64,000 bases of DNA from Prochloraceae cyanobacterium PL24a_bin.78. Lineage in GTDB: Bacteria; Cyanobacteriota; Cyanobacteriia; Cyanobacteriales; JANQIW01. The notes under the pieces are model-generated. The model was given only the letters and a program-made list of their open reading frames with translations, did not search any database and was not told the origin of the DNA. The stretch is from the NCBI GenBank assembly GCA_028281945.1, contig JANQIW010000080.1, positions 1 to 64,000 of the forward strand, written 5' to 3'. The translations under genes were made by a program, and so were the position numbers. The first letter of the stretch is position 1. The number at the start of each line of letters is the position of its first letter. This document shows positions 21,328-33,101 of this stretch, one piece after another.

Positions 21328-22779
21328 TTAGATAATTTGAAAAAGTTGCTTAGAAGTCAAACTTAACTGATTAATATTCTCTCGAAGCTGTTCAATCCCA
21401 GTAGAAGTTTCACTAGCCCCAGAGTTAACCTCATTCATTGCCGCGATAACTTGTTCCACCGCTACAGTTTGCTGCTGGACTACAAGAGAAATTTGTTGAC
21501 TATTTTCCACCACATTATCAATACTATCTCTCACTCCAAGGAAAGCTTGAGACATAGAATGGGCTAAAGTCATGGTATGAGTAGCGCCTTTTGTTCCTTG
21601 ATCCGTAACCATAATACTAGAATTCATGGCCGCTTGAATATTTTTAGTTAAAGTATTAATCCGATCCGCAGACTTCTTAGTTTCATCAGCAAGTTTACGA
21701 ATTTCACTAGCAACCAACTTAAAACCCTTACCTTGTTCACCAGCCCTAACAGCTTCCACAGAAGCATTTAAAGCCAGCATATTAGTTTGACTAGCAATAT
21801 CTGCCACCAGCTTAGAAATACTACCAATTTGACCCGTTTGCTCACTCAAGTTAGAGATTTGTTTAGAGATTTGATTCACTTGATTTCTCAAAGTATCCAT
21901 ACTAGAAAGAGCTTGTTCTACACTAATAGTTCCTTCTTCTGCTAATTTTAAAGCTTGATGTGCTCCATTACTAGAAGACTGAGCCTGCTCAGAAAAAACC
22001 ACAGTCGCCGATCCCAATTCATCCATAGTGGTAGTAGTTTGATTTACATGACCTACTTGATTATTCACTGTTTGTTGTTGTTGTTCTATAGTTACAGCAA
22101 TTTCATTAGCAGCTACAGCCACTTCACTAGCCCTTTCTTTAATTGGTTTTATAATTGAATTAGCTACAAAGTAGGAAACAAAAATCCCTACAGCAATACA
22201 AATCACCCAACCACTCCAATTTATGATGGTGGCAATTCTTTGCTGACGAGCTGAATTTTCAAGATATTGTGTTCTAATATTTATTTCTTCTTCCAATACA
22301 CTACTCAATTGAACGTTAATGATTGAGCTTTGTTGTTGAAACAATGCTTGTTGATCTTCATTTGCTGCTCCTTGTTGTGTAAGAAGAATTATTTCATCAA
22401 GAATTTTAAAAAGTCTATCTATTTCTAACAATACTAATTCTACTTTCTCTATTCTTTCTGTATCCTCACCTATAAGGTTTCTTACTCTGTTTTCTCTTCT
22501 TTTATAACCTTCTAGTGACTCTTGATAAGCTTGAAGAAACTTTTCTTGTTTAGAGGTAACAAAACCCCGTTGGGCTGATATTGTATCAAAAAGAGATTTT
22601 GTTAAACCTTTAATCTCTCCTTCTATTTGGTAGGCTTCAGCTACCCAAGTTTGAGATTCGACAAGTTTAGATTGAGACCATTGATTTACTGCTGTAGTAA
22701 ATCCCATTACAACTAAAATTGTACCAAAACCAAAGGGCACAATTTGATTAATTTTAATATTGCTTGTTTTCTTTGCCAT
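21328..22779 (-). CDS. Methyl-accepting chemotaxis protein with CHASE3-like sensor region
   Basis: [28 protein letters not shown]; signalling hairpin [43 protein letters not shown]. Confidence 0.9.
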   Translation of the reverse strand: MAKKTSNIKINQIVPFGFGTILVVMGFTTAVNQWSQSKLVESQTWVAEAYQIEGEIKGLTKSLFDTISAQRGFVTSKQEKFLQAYQESLEGYKRRENRVRNLIGEDTERIEKVELVLLEIDRLFKILDEIILLTQQGAANEDQQALFQQQSSIINVQLSSVLEEEINIRTQYLENSARQQRIATIINWSGWVICIAVGIFVSYFVANSIIKPIKERASEVAVAANEIAVTIEQQQQTVNNQVGHVNQTTTTMDELGSATVVFSEQAQSSSNGAHQALKLAEEGTISVEQALSSMDTLRNQVNQISKQISNLSEQTGQIGSISKLVADIASQTNMLALNASVEAVRAGEQGKGFKLVASEIRKLADETKKSADRINTLTKNIQAAMNSSIMVTDQGTKGATHTMTLAHSMSQAFLGVRDSIDNVVENSQQISLVVQQQTVAVEQVIAAMNEVNSGASETSTGIEQLRENINQLSLTSKQLFQII

Positions 22780-23319
22780 CTTAGTTGTTCTTGCTATTTT
22801 TTATGAGAATATTAGGATTTATTTTTAATTTTTTTGCTTTACTTTATTTTGCTTTGCTTTACTTTAAACTAATTTTCTTTTTACTTTTTATTACAGTAGT
22901 TCAAAGTTAAAGACTTAAAGTATTCTAATATTTTTAGTATCTTTCCGTTGTTTTTCCTCCATGACTAGAATTTTAGTTTAATTCTAATTTTTCCTATTGA
23001 ATCGCAAAATATGGATTATTCTAAAACAAAAAGGTTTCCGATTACAACTTGAAACATTATTACTCGAAAATCTATTTAGTTTACACTCTAGTATAAGATC
23101 CATTAGTCTTTTTCTGAGACTTTTTGGTTGAAAAAATCTTAAATTAAATTAATTAATTCTCTAAAGGAGTTAAAGTTTTTACTTTATTCTCCAATATAAT
23201 TTTTAGCTAGTACTAATATCTTTTTATCTTGTTTTCCAAATATTTATAAAATACCCAATATTTTACTTGCTTTACTAAATAAACTTTAAATTTTATTTTT
23301 TAGTTATTTAATAAAAGTA

Positions 23320-24558
23320 TTATTTGATAGGCTTAGATAATTCTGTCTCTAAAGGATGCTCTGAATCAATTATTAATCCAGATAGATTAGTACTAATTTT
23401 ACTTATTTGCATTGTATTATTTGAAAATAATACCCAACGACTTCCAGATGGAAGGAAATCAACTACTGGATTTTGAGTTAACCAAATTAAAGGTAATGAT
23501 GGAAACTCTTCTCCTATAGAATCTTCTCCTGCAACTATAGCAGCTAAAGCTTCTAATACTACTCTATTACCGTGAATTAAGCCAGTGCCTGCACTCCATA
23601 ATTGAGCATTTAATTGACATCTACTAGCATAAAAGTAGATAGATGCGGCAGCTATTACAGCATTTTCAAAATTTTCTGTTTCCCAAGAACTGGCACTATC
23701 TAAACAAATTATTACTTCTTGTCCTCCTGTAATAGTTTCTAATTCTCTTACCTGTAATTCTCCTAAACGAGCACTACTACGCCAGTGAATTAAGCGAGTA
23801 GGATCCCCTCTGCGGTATTGACGTAATCCTTTAGTTATTCCTTGACTAGCAGATTGATAGAGGCGTTCGCTTTGCAATTTTGTGCTATCGTCTTGTCCAA
23901 TACTATCTACCAGAGGACATTGTTTTAAAGGCAATACTTGAGGATAAACGATCGCTTTTGCGGGTATTTCTCTGCTTCTGCGACAATAACATATACCTAA
24001 TGGATTTGCTGTTTTTAACTCTATTTCATGCCATAAATAAACACCACGTTTAGTTGTAGTTAAATAATAAACCCAACGATAAACACTATAAGGCTCAATT
24101 AGTTCAATAGATTCAACTACTTCAAGATCTTTTTTCTTTTCCTTGTTAGTCATTGGCATTTGAATAGACTCTAACAAAGTATAAGGTAAAATATCTTCTA
24201 CTTCTAATAATGTCTTTGGTTTCGATGTTGGATTTTCAATGTCTAATTCGATTGTGAGAAGATCACCTGCACTTACTGGTGTAATAGATAATCGATTTAT
24301 AGTTAGTTTTTTTAGGGATTGAATTGGTAGAATTGCCCCTATGATTAATAAAGAGCCAATTATTCCACTAATTACATACAACCATCCAGATAAAGTATTA
24401 GTTGCTGCACCAAAAAAACATAACCCTATAAATAATAGTAGCCATCCACTATAAGAAGGATTTATCCATTTTCTTTCAAGCCAGAGGCTAAATTTTTCTA
24501 GTTTTTTTGGTAAATAGGTTTTCTTTTTTTTTCTTAAAGAATTTTTCATTGTCTTCAA
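23320..24558 (-). CDS. DUF58 domain-containing protein
   Basis: GLRQYRRGDPTRLIHWRSSARLGELQVRE. Confidence 0.9.
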   Translation of the reverse strand: MKTMKNSLRKKKKTYLPKKLEKFSLWLERKWINPSYSGWLLLFIGLCFFGAATNTLSGWLYVISGIIGSLLIIGAILPIQSLKKLTINRLSITPVSAGDLLTIELDIENPTSKPKTLLEVEDILPYTLLESIQMPMTNKEKKKDLEVVESIELIEPYSVYRWVYYLTTTKRGVYLWHEIELKTANPLGICYCRRSREIPAKAIVYPQVLPLKQCPLVDSIGQDDSTKLQSERLYQSASQGITKGLRQYRRGDPTRLIHWRSSARLGELQVRELETITGGQEVIICLDSASSWETENFENAVIAAASIYFYASRCQLNAQLWSAGTGLIHGNRVVLEALAAIVAGEDSIGEEFPSLPLIWLTQNPVVDFLPSGSRWVLFSNNTMQISKISTNLSGLIIDSEHPLETELSKPIK

Positions 24559-24700
24559 TTATTTGATTAGTTAAAAATTAACAATTAAGATGATTCCAAC
24601 TATGCAAATTTGGGCTAATATAACCATGCTTTCCCTATTTAGAAAAAGAATTTGCTAAAAGTCTTAAAAAAATATTTTAATTGTAAATCGTTATATTTTG

Positions 24701-27076
24701 TTATACCATTTCTTGAATAGTTTTGATTGATACTTGACAAAAATATTGCTTCTGAAATTCTTCTTCTGCCACTGCTTTTAAAAATTCAGTAATTTTTCCG
24801 TTGCCATCAGGAGATATTGTGATACTTGAGGTGAGATTAACTTGCAAATTATCTCCATGAAAAGAATAATTAAATCCTATTTCTGATAAAGTTTTTAATC
24901 CTAACTTAAGAGTTTGATGACTGATATTTAATTTTTTTCCTACTTCTTCTAAAGTAACTATTTTATTAGTTTTGCTTAAAAACTTAGCAATTCCTACTAA
25001 ATTTTTCCAAGTTTTTTCTGCTGAATTTTGATTAGCTTGGTAGGCTAAAGCTAACTTTTTTGAATTGGCTGTAGCTTGGTAATATTCTTGTTGAATTTGT
25101 TGCCATTTTTTAGGGCATTCTTCGAGGAGATTACAACCAATTAATTCTGATTTTTGTAGAGATTTTCCTCGGCAATCTATTAAATTGTTTTGCTTATCAA
25201 TCTTTTGATTTAACTGATGAGAATCAAGATTCGCTTTTCTAATATCTACCAATCTAAATCGGTGTTGATTGTTATGAGAATCAATATCAAATTCTCCCAC
25301 AATATCATAGAATTGATTTTCCTCTAATTCATATTTATTATGCCCCCACCAAATACCAGGAAAACCTTTTTCTTCTGCTATTGAATCATCATAGATTTTG
25401 AATTTAACATATTTATTCTGACTAGTTTTACCATTTTTATCTCGAAATTTTCCATAGTCTAAATCTTTAATACAGCAGTTTTTAATCAACAATTTTGGAA
25501 TTGGATTTCCCATACCATAAGGTTCGAGTATTTTTAAATTTGAAAATAAATTTTTATTCAATTCCGACACTTTAACAACCAAATCTATCTGTAGAGTAGG
25601 AGTAATTAAATTAACATCTATTTTTTTACGTAATTGTTGATTAATAGCTTCAGTAAATATAGGAATATTTTCTACTGGTAAACTTAAACCTGCTGCATAG
25701 GGATGCCCACCAAAACGATGCAATAATTTCTCTTGTGTTTTAACTAAATCGTATAAATCAATATTATTAATTGAACGTGCTGAACCTCTAGCTAATTTTA
25801 GATTAGAATTAATAGAGGTAGAATTAGGAAATGTAGAATTACTAGATAAATTATCAATAGATTGATGGTTAAAAGATTCATCTTTAGTAGTTAAAAGAAT
25901 TGTTGGCCTAGCGTATTCTAAAGCGATTTGATTAGCGACTAATCCTAATACCCCACTATCCCATTGGCTATCAGATAAAACAATCACACCAGTAGTAGAT
26001 AAATCGATTTCTTGAAGTTTTTTAACTGCCTCTTTTGCAATTCTTTGCTGTAATAATTTGCGACGAGTATTGACTAAATTCGTCTCTTCTGCTAACTTTT
26101 GACAGCGTTGTTCATCTTTGCTAGTCAGTAATTCCACACAAAAACTAGCATCACCTTTGATTCGACTGATGGCATTAATTCTCGGCCCAATACCAAAAGA
26201 AATATCAGTAGGACGATCGCCTTTTGACTTACATAATTTTAACAAATATGCTACACTAGGGCGAGTAGGATTTTCCATTTGTTTTTGTAACTGTTGAATC
26301 CCTTTTTGGGCAAGGTAACGACAATCCCCAGTTAACTGCACTAAATCAGAAATTAAACCAATAGCCACTAAATCCAACAAATTTTCCAAAGGATTTTGAG
26401 GAATATGTGGGAAAGCTAAGTAAAGTGCTTCAATTAATTTATAAGCCACTGCCACTCCAGAAAGATGATAAAGAGGATGTGTTTGGGCAAATTGACGAGG
26501 ATTAAGAAAACTAAAAACCTCCGGTCGATGGTCAGGAAGAGTATGATGATCTGTTATAATCAGATCGATCCCTAAACTCTTAGCATAAATTATTTCATTA
26601 AGATTAGTACTACCAGTATCACAGGTAATAATCAGATTAGCACCCCATTGTTTAAGGTTGTCAATTCCTTGACAATTAAGACCATGAGACTCCCGAAAGC
26701 GATTAGGAATGTAAGAAGTTAATTGCTCTTTATGAGGCAAAAACTCTGCTAAACCTTCTTTAAGTAAACTTGTAGCAGTAATACCATCTGCATCAAAATC
26801 CCCCCAAATGGCCACTTTTTCAGTATTAACTCTTGCCTTTTGGATTCGATAAATAGCTCGTTTAATTTCTTGCCCAAAAGCAGAAGAAGGGTTGGTAGGT
26901 TGATAAGCATCACAGTTAATAAAACCTTCCAACTTATTAGAATCTCGAAACCCTCGAAGCCATAGTAATTGGGCAGCATAATGTCCATCTTCAAGGCCAG
27001 ATAAATTACAGACAGTGTCAACAAACCCTGTAGGTATTGATTGGGAAGATCTTAATTGCCATTGAGGTTGAACCAT
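24701..27076 (-). CDS. recJ: Single-stranded-DNA-specific exonuclease RecJ
   Basis: VAIWGDFDADGITATSLL, ITDHHTLPD, RFGGHPYAAGLSL. Confidence 0.95.
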   Translation of the reverse strand: MVQPQWQLRSSQSIPTGFVDTVCNLSGLEDGHYAAQLLWLRGFRDSNKLEGFINCDAYQPTNPSSAFGQEIKRAIYRIQKARVNTEKVAIWGDFDADGITATSLLKEGLAEFLPHKEQLTSYIPNRFRESHGLNCQGIDNLKQWGANLIITCDTGSTNLNEIIYAKSLGIDLIITDHHTLPDHRPEVFSFLNPRQFAQTHPLYHLSGVAVAYKLIEALYLAFPHIPQNPLENLLDLVAIGLISDLVQLTGDCRYLAQKGIQQLQKQMENPTRPSVAYLLKLCKSKGDRPTDISFGIGPRINAISRIKGDASFCVELLTSKDEQRCQKLAEETNLVNTRRKLLQQRIAKEAVKKLQEIDLSTTGVIVLSDSQWDSGVLGLVANQIALEYARPTILLTTKDESFNHQSIDNLSSNSTFPNSTSINSNLKLARGSARSINNIDLYDLVKTQEKLLHRFGGHPYAAGLSLPVENIPIFTEAINQQLRKKIDVNLITPTLQIDLVVKVSELNKNLFSNLKILEPYGMGNPIPKLLIKNCCIKDLDYGKFRDKNGKTSQNKYVKFKIYDDSIAEEKGFPGIWWGHNKYELEENQFYDIVGEFDIDSHNNQHRFRLVDIRKANLDSHQLNQKIDKQNNLIDCRGKSLQKSELIGCNLLEECPKKWQQIQQEYYQATANSKKLALAYQANQNSAEKTWKNLVGIAKFLSKTNKIVTLEEVGKKLNISHQTLKLGLKTLSEIGFNYSFHGDNLQVNLTSSITISPDGNGKITEFLKAVAEEEFQKQYFCQVSIKTIQEMV

Positions 27077-27206
27077 AACAAACTACAAAGGTAGAAAAAT
27101 CTGAGTAATACTACAGTATAATCTTAAAAATCCAAAGGGATCTAAAATATTTATTAAGATTAATGATATAATCGAGCAAAGACGATGTAAGTTCCAATGG
27201 TGAAAA

Positions 27207-29390
27207 ATGCCAATAATTCCAAAAATATGGCCTGGAAAACTCGGAAAGAAACTTAAAGAAAATTTGAGTCATTCTACCGAAGAAAAGAACTTAAAAACAT
27301 TTCAATGGAATCCTAGATATATCCCTGAAACTTTAACCCATATCAAGAAAGTATTTCCAGATGGAAAGGTGGATATTGCAGTGGCAGTATACTTTCCCAA
27401 AAGTTATAGTGCAGCAGCAGAAGAGCTAGAATATCCCAAAGAAATAGAAGAATGGTGCGTTCAGGTAAAAGTAAATAATGGCAACTGGCAAAATCTAAAT
27501 CGCCCTCCAGAAGGAAAATCTCATTGGTATTTAGATTTAGAGCAAGTTACGCCTGAAAGTAAGTTATTATTCCGCTACAAAGATAGTCAGGGAAATTGGA
27601 AACCACTAACTCCTCTAGGAAACCTAGATATTGTGTATGGTACAACTTATGTACCACATCCTAACTATCAATGGCAAAATGATCCCCCCAAATTTGATCA
27701 TGCTAAAGTTTTAATGGAAACAACCCTAGAAGGATTATTAGCAGGATATAAAGACGGGAAATTTGCCCCTAGAAGTATTGGAGAATTATTTCAAAAGTCT
27801 ATTTCCCAAAGAATTCTCAAAACAGATATCCCAGGAAAATTAGCTGATTGGGGTATAGACGAGATTATGGCTCCAGTATGTTCTTCAGTAGCCGATCGAT
27901 CGAATCTCAATCCCAAATTTAACTATTTAACCTATCACTTTGTAAATTTGGATTGGCAAATCGGAAGTTCTTATGAATTTAAGAAATTAATCGACAAATT
28001 TTATGAAAATAAGATTCAACTAGTCCCAGATTTAATTTTTGCCCATCAAGTAAAATCACCATTTGAAGGATCAATAGATCAAATGGGAAGAAAAAGTGAT
28101 GAGAAACAGTTATATGTGGATGAGGAAGCATTTCTGTTTAGAGATTATGGCACCTGGATGTTTAACTTTGAAGATCCAGCAGTAAGAAGAATATTAGTAG
28201 AAAAAATCGTAGCATTTATAGCTAAGTTTCGTTTAAAAATGATTCGCATAGACTATATAGACGGTTTAATTTTACAATATTCCAACCGAAGTGAAAACTA
28301 TAGTGAACATTTCATCAATGAATTAAAAGCAGAATTCAAAAAAGTAATGCCAGAGTTAATAACTCTAGGAGAAACATTTGAAGTAGCAAATAATCCATCA
28401 GTGAAAAACTTTATTGATGTATTCTATGCACCTATCGGATTTTCAATCGTAGAAGATTTATACAAGCCACCTTCACAAAGATATAGACCATTATATCCAG
28501 ACATAAAATTTTTAGAATCTCATCTTAATGAGGTAATTCATTATCAAAAAGAATCTCAAAGAAGAGAAGCATCTTACGCTCAACTTCACGACGAAACTTG
28601 GTATTGTCAACATATAGTATTAGGTCGTCCATATGTGCCTTGGGCTTATGGAGGAAATCCAGCACAATTAGCAAAGAATCAAGGAGAAGAATTAATTCGC
28701 ATGGGGCTGTTGAAATCAGAAAAGCTCCTAGATTTCGTAAGACGTTCCGTTAGAAATGTAGAAGGAATAACCTTATTTTCTGCCAATTTACGTTATATGT
28801 TTGTGCCAACAGTAGACTCCCTAAGTTTAGGTTGTTTAGACGAATCAGAACAATGGAAAGTAGTATGGGAAGGAATCTTACCATCTCAAATGGCAGAATG
28901 GAAAAAAACAGGCTTAGATGGCAAAGCAATATACAAGTTACATCAACAACACCGTGATGATATGGTAAAACTACGGCAGATTTTCCGAAAATACTCCAAA
29001 GTAAATGAGGAAACCAATCAGCCAATGATTATGCCAGAAGTTTACTATACTGACTCTGATGGTGGTATATTAGGCCTGTTTCGATGCAATTCAGATTTTG
29101 CCGAAGATTCCTTAGTAGTAGTATTTAATTTTGGGCCTGATACATTTGAGAATGATTTACTGTATGAATTACCACTTCCTGAAGGTTTTTACGGAAAATG
29201 GGAAGTTCTCTTTGACGGAGATTGGATTCAACCGGAAAATCGTTTAAACAATGAAAAAGAAAAAGGTTACAAATCTGGAACAATATTAGAACCAGTAGAA
29301 GCAAAATATTCTAACAAAGCTAATGTTCTCAATCTAAGAATAGGAGCTATGAGTTTAATCGTTCTTAAATATAAGAATATTTGGCGTTAA
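27207..29390 (+). CDS. Alpha-amylase family (GH13-like) protein, cytoplasmic
   Basis: LVPDLIFAHQV, MIRIDYIDGL, LITLGETFEV match GH13 regions I-III; no signal peptide. Confidence 0.75.
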   Translation: MPIIPKIWPGKLGKKLKENLSHSTEEKNLKTFQWNPRYIPETLTHIKKVFPDGKVDIAVAVYFPKSYSAAAEELEYPKEIEEWCVQVKVNNGNWQNLNRPPEGKSHWYLDLEQVTPESKLLFRYKDSQGNWKPLTPLGNLDIVYGTTYVPHPNYQWQNDPPKFDHAKVLMETTLEGLLAGYKDGKFAPRSIGELFQKSISQRILKTDIPGKLADWGIDEIMAPVCSSVADRSNLNPKFNYLTYHFVNLDWQIGSSYEFKKLIDKFYENKIQLVPDLIFAHQVKSPFEGSIDQMGRKSDEKQLYVDEEAFLFRDYGTWMFNFEDPAVRRILVEKIVAFIAKFRLKMIRIDYIDGLILQYSNRSENYSEHFINELKAEFKKVMPELITLGETFEVANNPSVKNFIDVFYAPIGFSIVEDLYKPPSQRYRPLYPDIKFLESHLNEVIHYQKESQRREASYAQLHDETWYCQHIVLGRPYVPWAYGGNPAQLAKNQGEELIRMGLLKSEKLLDFVRRSVRNVEGITLFSANLRYMFVPTVDSLSLGCLDESEQWKVVWEGILPSQMAEWKKTGLDGKAIYKLHQQHRDDMVKLRQIFRKYSKVNEETNQPMIMPEVYYTDSDGGILGLFRCNSDFAEDSLVVVFNFGPDTFENDLLYELPLPEGFYGKWEVLFDGDWIQPENRLNNEKEKGYKSGTILEPVEAKYSNKANVLNLRIGAMSLIVLKYKNIWR

Positions 29391-29443
29391 ATAAAATATG
29401 AGTTCTAGTTTATTGAAAAAAATAGTGAAAAGGTAGAGAATGA

Positions 29444-30694
29444 ATGATAGACTTATTTACATTTAATTCAATGGGAATGCGTTATGGATCTAGTAAGCTA
29501 TTCCAAATCTTAATTCCCTTAGCAGCTTATATTCTAATTAGAGATATTCTGATAGAAAAAGTTATTTTACCACCATCAATGGTGAAAAAAATAAGAAAAA
29601 TCCTTCCCTCAAATTCATGGGGAGAAAAATTATCAGCAGATTTGCCAATTATCTTTGAAAGATCTTTGGGTTTTTTGTCATGGAAAATAGGTTGTGATTT
29701 AGGTTTCTTCCTAATAGCAACAGGTTTAGGCCCTTGGCATCGAGCTTTTACTTGGTCAGGACTTATTCCTTATACCATCGTCCAATATCTGATTTATCAT
29801 CTCGTCGGCAGAAAGATGATTATCGGAGGTACTCTTAATCCTTTTGGACAGCAATCCATGCAACAACCCATGGGAGAACGTCCTAAGTTTTGGAAACAAA
29901 TTTTTGCTAAGTATTTCCATGAGGATATGAATTCAACCAGTTACGATGTTCCCATGCGACAAGTTATCCTCAAACCATTAATTGATTATCTAGGTTTAAT
30001 TGCAAGTTGGTCAACTTATACAATTGGTATATTTTATTTTCAATCAGGAGAAGTTAATGTTGCTCCTTTGATCCATTTTTCTTTCTATTCAATGTTTATC
30101 TTTTACTTTGTAAATACTTATGGGTATATTATTGGCTTCAATATAGGAGAATTACTTTACTCAGGATTCCAATCAATAGAAGAAAACTTCTCACAATGGA
30201 GAAGAGAAGAAAGTAAAGTTGATGATGAAAATACCCAAGAAAATCAATTTTTCCAACGAATTGATACTTTGATAAAAAGTACAGAATCTTTGTTAAAAGA
30301 ATTTGAATATAACTTTTATTGGCAAATCAAACCATTTTTAAATAAATATGGTTTAAATCCTAAATGGGTTTTCTCCGCAACTTGTGGAGTTTTCTGTATT
30401 ACAGTATTAGCACCTGGAGTTGCCAGTTTAATGTTTTCCCTAGGAGCAAATGTTAATGAATCATGGTTTGCTTTAAAAGGTCAAATGGATCCTACCCAAC
30501 TAGCACAAGTAATAGAAGTAGATGATAAATCAAAAGACCTTCCCAATGCTGAGATCGTCTTAGCAGAATATCCTCATATTTGGCAAGCTCTCTACGATAG
30601 TAATACTGAAGTAACTACTCATAATGTCGCAACAGATAATAATCTAGCAACAGATAATACTCCAATTCTTGGAGAAATTACCATTAACAACTAA
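29444..30694 (+). CDS. Multi-pass membrane protein of unknown function
   Basis: Several hydrophobic helices; lies between two GH13 genes, same strand. Confidence 0.6.
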   Translation: MIDLFTFNSMGMRYGSSKLFQILIPLAAYILIRDILIEKVILPPSMVKKIRKILPSNSWGEKLSADLPIIFERSLGFLSWKIGCDLGFFLIATGLGPWHRAFTWSGLIPYTIVQYLIYHLVGRKMIIGGTLNPFGQQSMQQPMGERPKFWKQIFAKYFHEDMNSTSYDVPMRQVILKPLIDYLGLIASWSTYTIGIFYFQSGEVNVAPLIHFSFYSMFIFYFVNTYGYIIGFNIGELLYSGFQSIEENFSQWRREESKVDDENTQENQFFQRIDTLIKSTESLLKEFEYNFYWQIKPFLNKYGLNPKWVFSATCGVFCITVLAPGVASLMFSLGANVNESWFALKGQMDPTQLAQVIEVDDKSKDLPNAEIVLAEYPHIWQALYDSNTEVTTHNVATDNNLATDNTPILGEITINN

Positions 30695-30860
30695 TCATCT
30701 TAGGAAATAGTAATCCTGAGGAAAAATTAAAGATAAAGGGGAATTACTGATCAGGTGTAACATCAATTACAATATATTTTTAGGCAATTTATTTTGCTCC
30801 CCTTGTTTTTTTCCTGAATCCCATAACTTTAAATTGATAAACTTTAAATTGATAAACTTT

Positions 30861-32969
30861 ATGTCTGAATACCTATTTATAGTAAAGTCTAAAATTAAAC
30901 ATCTGCCGAAAGGGATTTTAATATTGGTCTTGTTATTGCTATTTACAGTCCTGGAGTTATTCCCTATCTCAATAGCAATGGCAGCAGATTTATCAACACC
31001 TACATCAACCAAAGCATATTTAGATTCTTCTGTTGCTGTATTAGAATCTAATGATTTAGAAAATGATTTAAGCTTCAATCAAGAAATTTACCCTAAAACC
31101 AGAGGTAATTTAGGTAATGAAGTATTATATTACATAGTAGTCGATCGTTTTTTTGATGGAGAACCAAGAAATAACATTCCCGAATTTGCTTTTAATAATT
31201 CAGAAGGAATTAATTCGGAAGAACGTCTCTATAATGACATGAATAAACTCTTGGTCAACCATACTTATGATCCAACCCATTCTTACATGGGGATGTATTG
31301 GGGTGGAGATTTAAAAGGCGTTATAGAAAAATTAGATTATATAAAAAATTTAGGCGTAACCAAAATTATACTTTCACCACTACAAGATAATGCCAACGGC
31401 TTATTTTATCACCCAGATATACATAACTATTTACGTCGTTCCAAAGAAGATGTAGATGAAATAGAAGATGATTTTTATCAACATATCTCAACTTCCTATC
31501 ATGGTTATTGGACAAAAGATTGGTATGAATTAGAAGAACATTTTCGACAGCCAGAAGATCAAAACGAGGATCACTATAGAGTTTTCAAAGAACTCCTCAA
31601 TGAAGCAGGAAACAGAGGAATTGGGATAATCCTTGATATCACCATGAATCAAACCTCACCAGGTCATATATCAACCTCAACTCCTGAATTAGGAGCAGGA
31701 GGCTTTCTCTTTGGAGAATCCTGGTTTGCTGATAACGGCAATATCTATAAAAATGGCAAGTTAATGGCAACTCACTGGAATCCAAAAACAGGAGAAAGAG
31801 ATCCTGATGGTTGGTTCCATCCACCAATGATTATTTGGGATTTCGATCGAGCAACTAAAGAAATGCTAGAAGAAGGACAAATTAGTGGTGGAATGCCAGA
31901 CATTAATCAAGATGCACCTCAAGTGGAAAAATATTTTCTAGATGCTACAAAATTTTGGATGACTTTCAATGAAGGTGGATATCAAATCGCAGGTTTCCGC
32001 TTAGATGCAGTAAAACACATTAATCCTCGTTTCTGGCGAAAATTTGAAGATTTTGTTCTTTCTATTAATCCAGATGCCATTTTAATCGGAGAATATTTTA
32101 GTGGAGGATATAGAGATTCATCTAGCATAGATTTTATCCAAAACACCAATGAGATCAGCATTTTAGACTTTAACATTAGTGAAGCCATGCGTCGCTTTTT
32201 TGCCATGGATCGCTCTTGGGATGGTAGAACCTATATCTTAAAAGAAAATACTCTTGGTCATGATGGAGAATATTATAATCTTGGTCCATTGGGCAAAGTA
32301 TTTAATTGGATCTCTAATCCCGCTTCAACTTTAGAAATTCCTAGAGAATCTTTAGATCTTATCTCTGATGATGAAGCTAAAGGATGGGTGAGTTTTATTG
32401 AAAATCATGATCAGCCAAGATTGAAAACTTATTATCCGGATATGTCCGATCGTGCCTATTCCAGTTTAATTAAGTTCCAATTTGCAGCCAGAGGAGTCCC
32501 CTTGATTATGTATGGAACAGAAACTGCATTAGGTGTACCATTTCATCCAGAACATGAAGGATTATTTGGTATAGGTGGAGATCCTTTCAATCGACCGATG
32601 ATGATTTGGCCTAATTCTCAAGGTTGGAAATCTGAAGTTTACAACGCAACTAAACAAATGGCTCATTTACGTCAAGAATATCCTGTCCTTAGATATGGAA
32701 AAACTCGCTTTCTCTATCCTAAAAAATCTAACAAAGATAAGGATATTTTTATGTTGAGAGAACCTGAAGATTGTCCTTCTGAGAAGGCAAATTGTACTCG
32801 GATTTTATATGCTTATTCTACTCATGGTGGTGATTTTCTCTTATCATTCCCTAAAGATAGTATAGATAAATATGAAATAGTTGAAATGGGTAAAGAATCT
32901 GCCATTGTTGATGGTTTAGTTCCAATTAAATTAGCTCCTGAAGAAGCTAAAGTTTTAGTTTTGAAGTAA
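30861..32969 (+). CDS. Secreted alpha-amylase family (GH13) protein (ATG 30861; track starts at TTG 30834)
   Basis: Signal peptide ...LELFPISIAMAADL; GFRLDAVKH, AILIGEYFSGGY, FIENHDQPR. Confidence 0.88.
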   Translation: MSEYLFIVKSKIKHLPKGILILVLLLLFTVLELFPISIAMAADLSTPTSTKAYLDSSVAVLESNDLENDLSFNQEIYPKTRGNLGNEVLYYIVVDRFFDGEPRNNIPEFAFNNSEGINSEERLYNDMNKLLVNHTYDPTHSYMGMYWGGDLKGVIEKLDYIKNLGVTKIILSPLQDNANGLFYHPDIHNYLRRSKEDVDEIEDDFYQHISTSYHGYWTKDWYELEEHFRQPEDQNEDHYRVFKELLNEAGNRGIGIILDITMNQTSPGHISTSTPELGAGGFLFGESWFADNGNIYKNGKLMATHWNPKTGERDPDGWFHPPMIIWDFDRATKEMLEEGQISGGMPDINQDAPQVEKYFLDATKFWMTFNEGGYQIAGFRLDAVKHINPRFWRKFEDFVLSINPDAILIGEYFSGGYRDSSSIDFIQNTNEISILDFNISEAMRRFFAMDRSWDGRTYILKENTLGHDGEYYNLGPLGKVFNWISNPASTLEIPRESLDLISDDEAKGWVSFIENHDQPRLKTYYPDMSDRAYSSLIKFQFAARGVPLIMYGTETALGVPFHPEHEGLFGIGGDPFNRPMMIWPNSQGWKSEVYNATKQMAHLRQEYPVLRYGKTRFLYPKKSNKDKDIFMLREPEDCPSEKANCTRILYAYSTHGGDFLLSFPKDSIDKYEIVEMGKESAIVDGLVPIKLAPEEAKVLVLK

Positions 32970-33006
32970 AAATATGATTCATCCCTCAAGTTAATTTATT
33001 TAAAAT

Positions 33007-33033
33007 AGCGATCCTTTTTGGATCGCTTCTTTC
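33007..33033 (+). terminator. Terminator-like hairpin AGCGATCC-TTTTT-GGATCGCT + TTCTTT
   Basis: Perfect 8-bp stem. Confidence 0.75.
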
Positions 33034-33101
33034 ATAAGTAGGTGTTAAAGATTTAAAACTTTTTACATTAATCTTGATATAGGAGTATGATTAAGTAAAA
33101 A

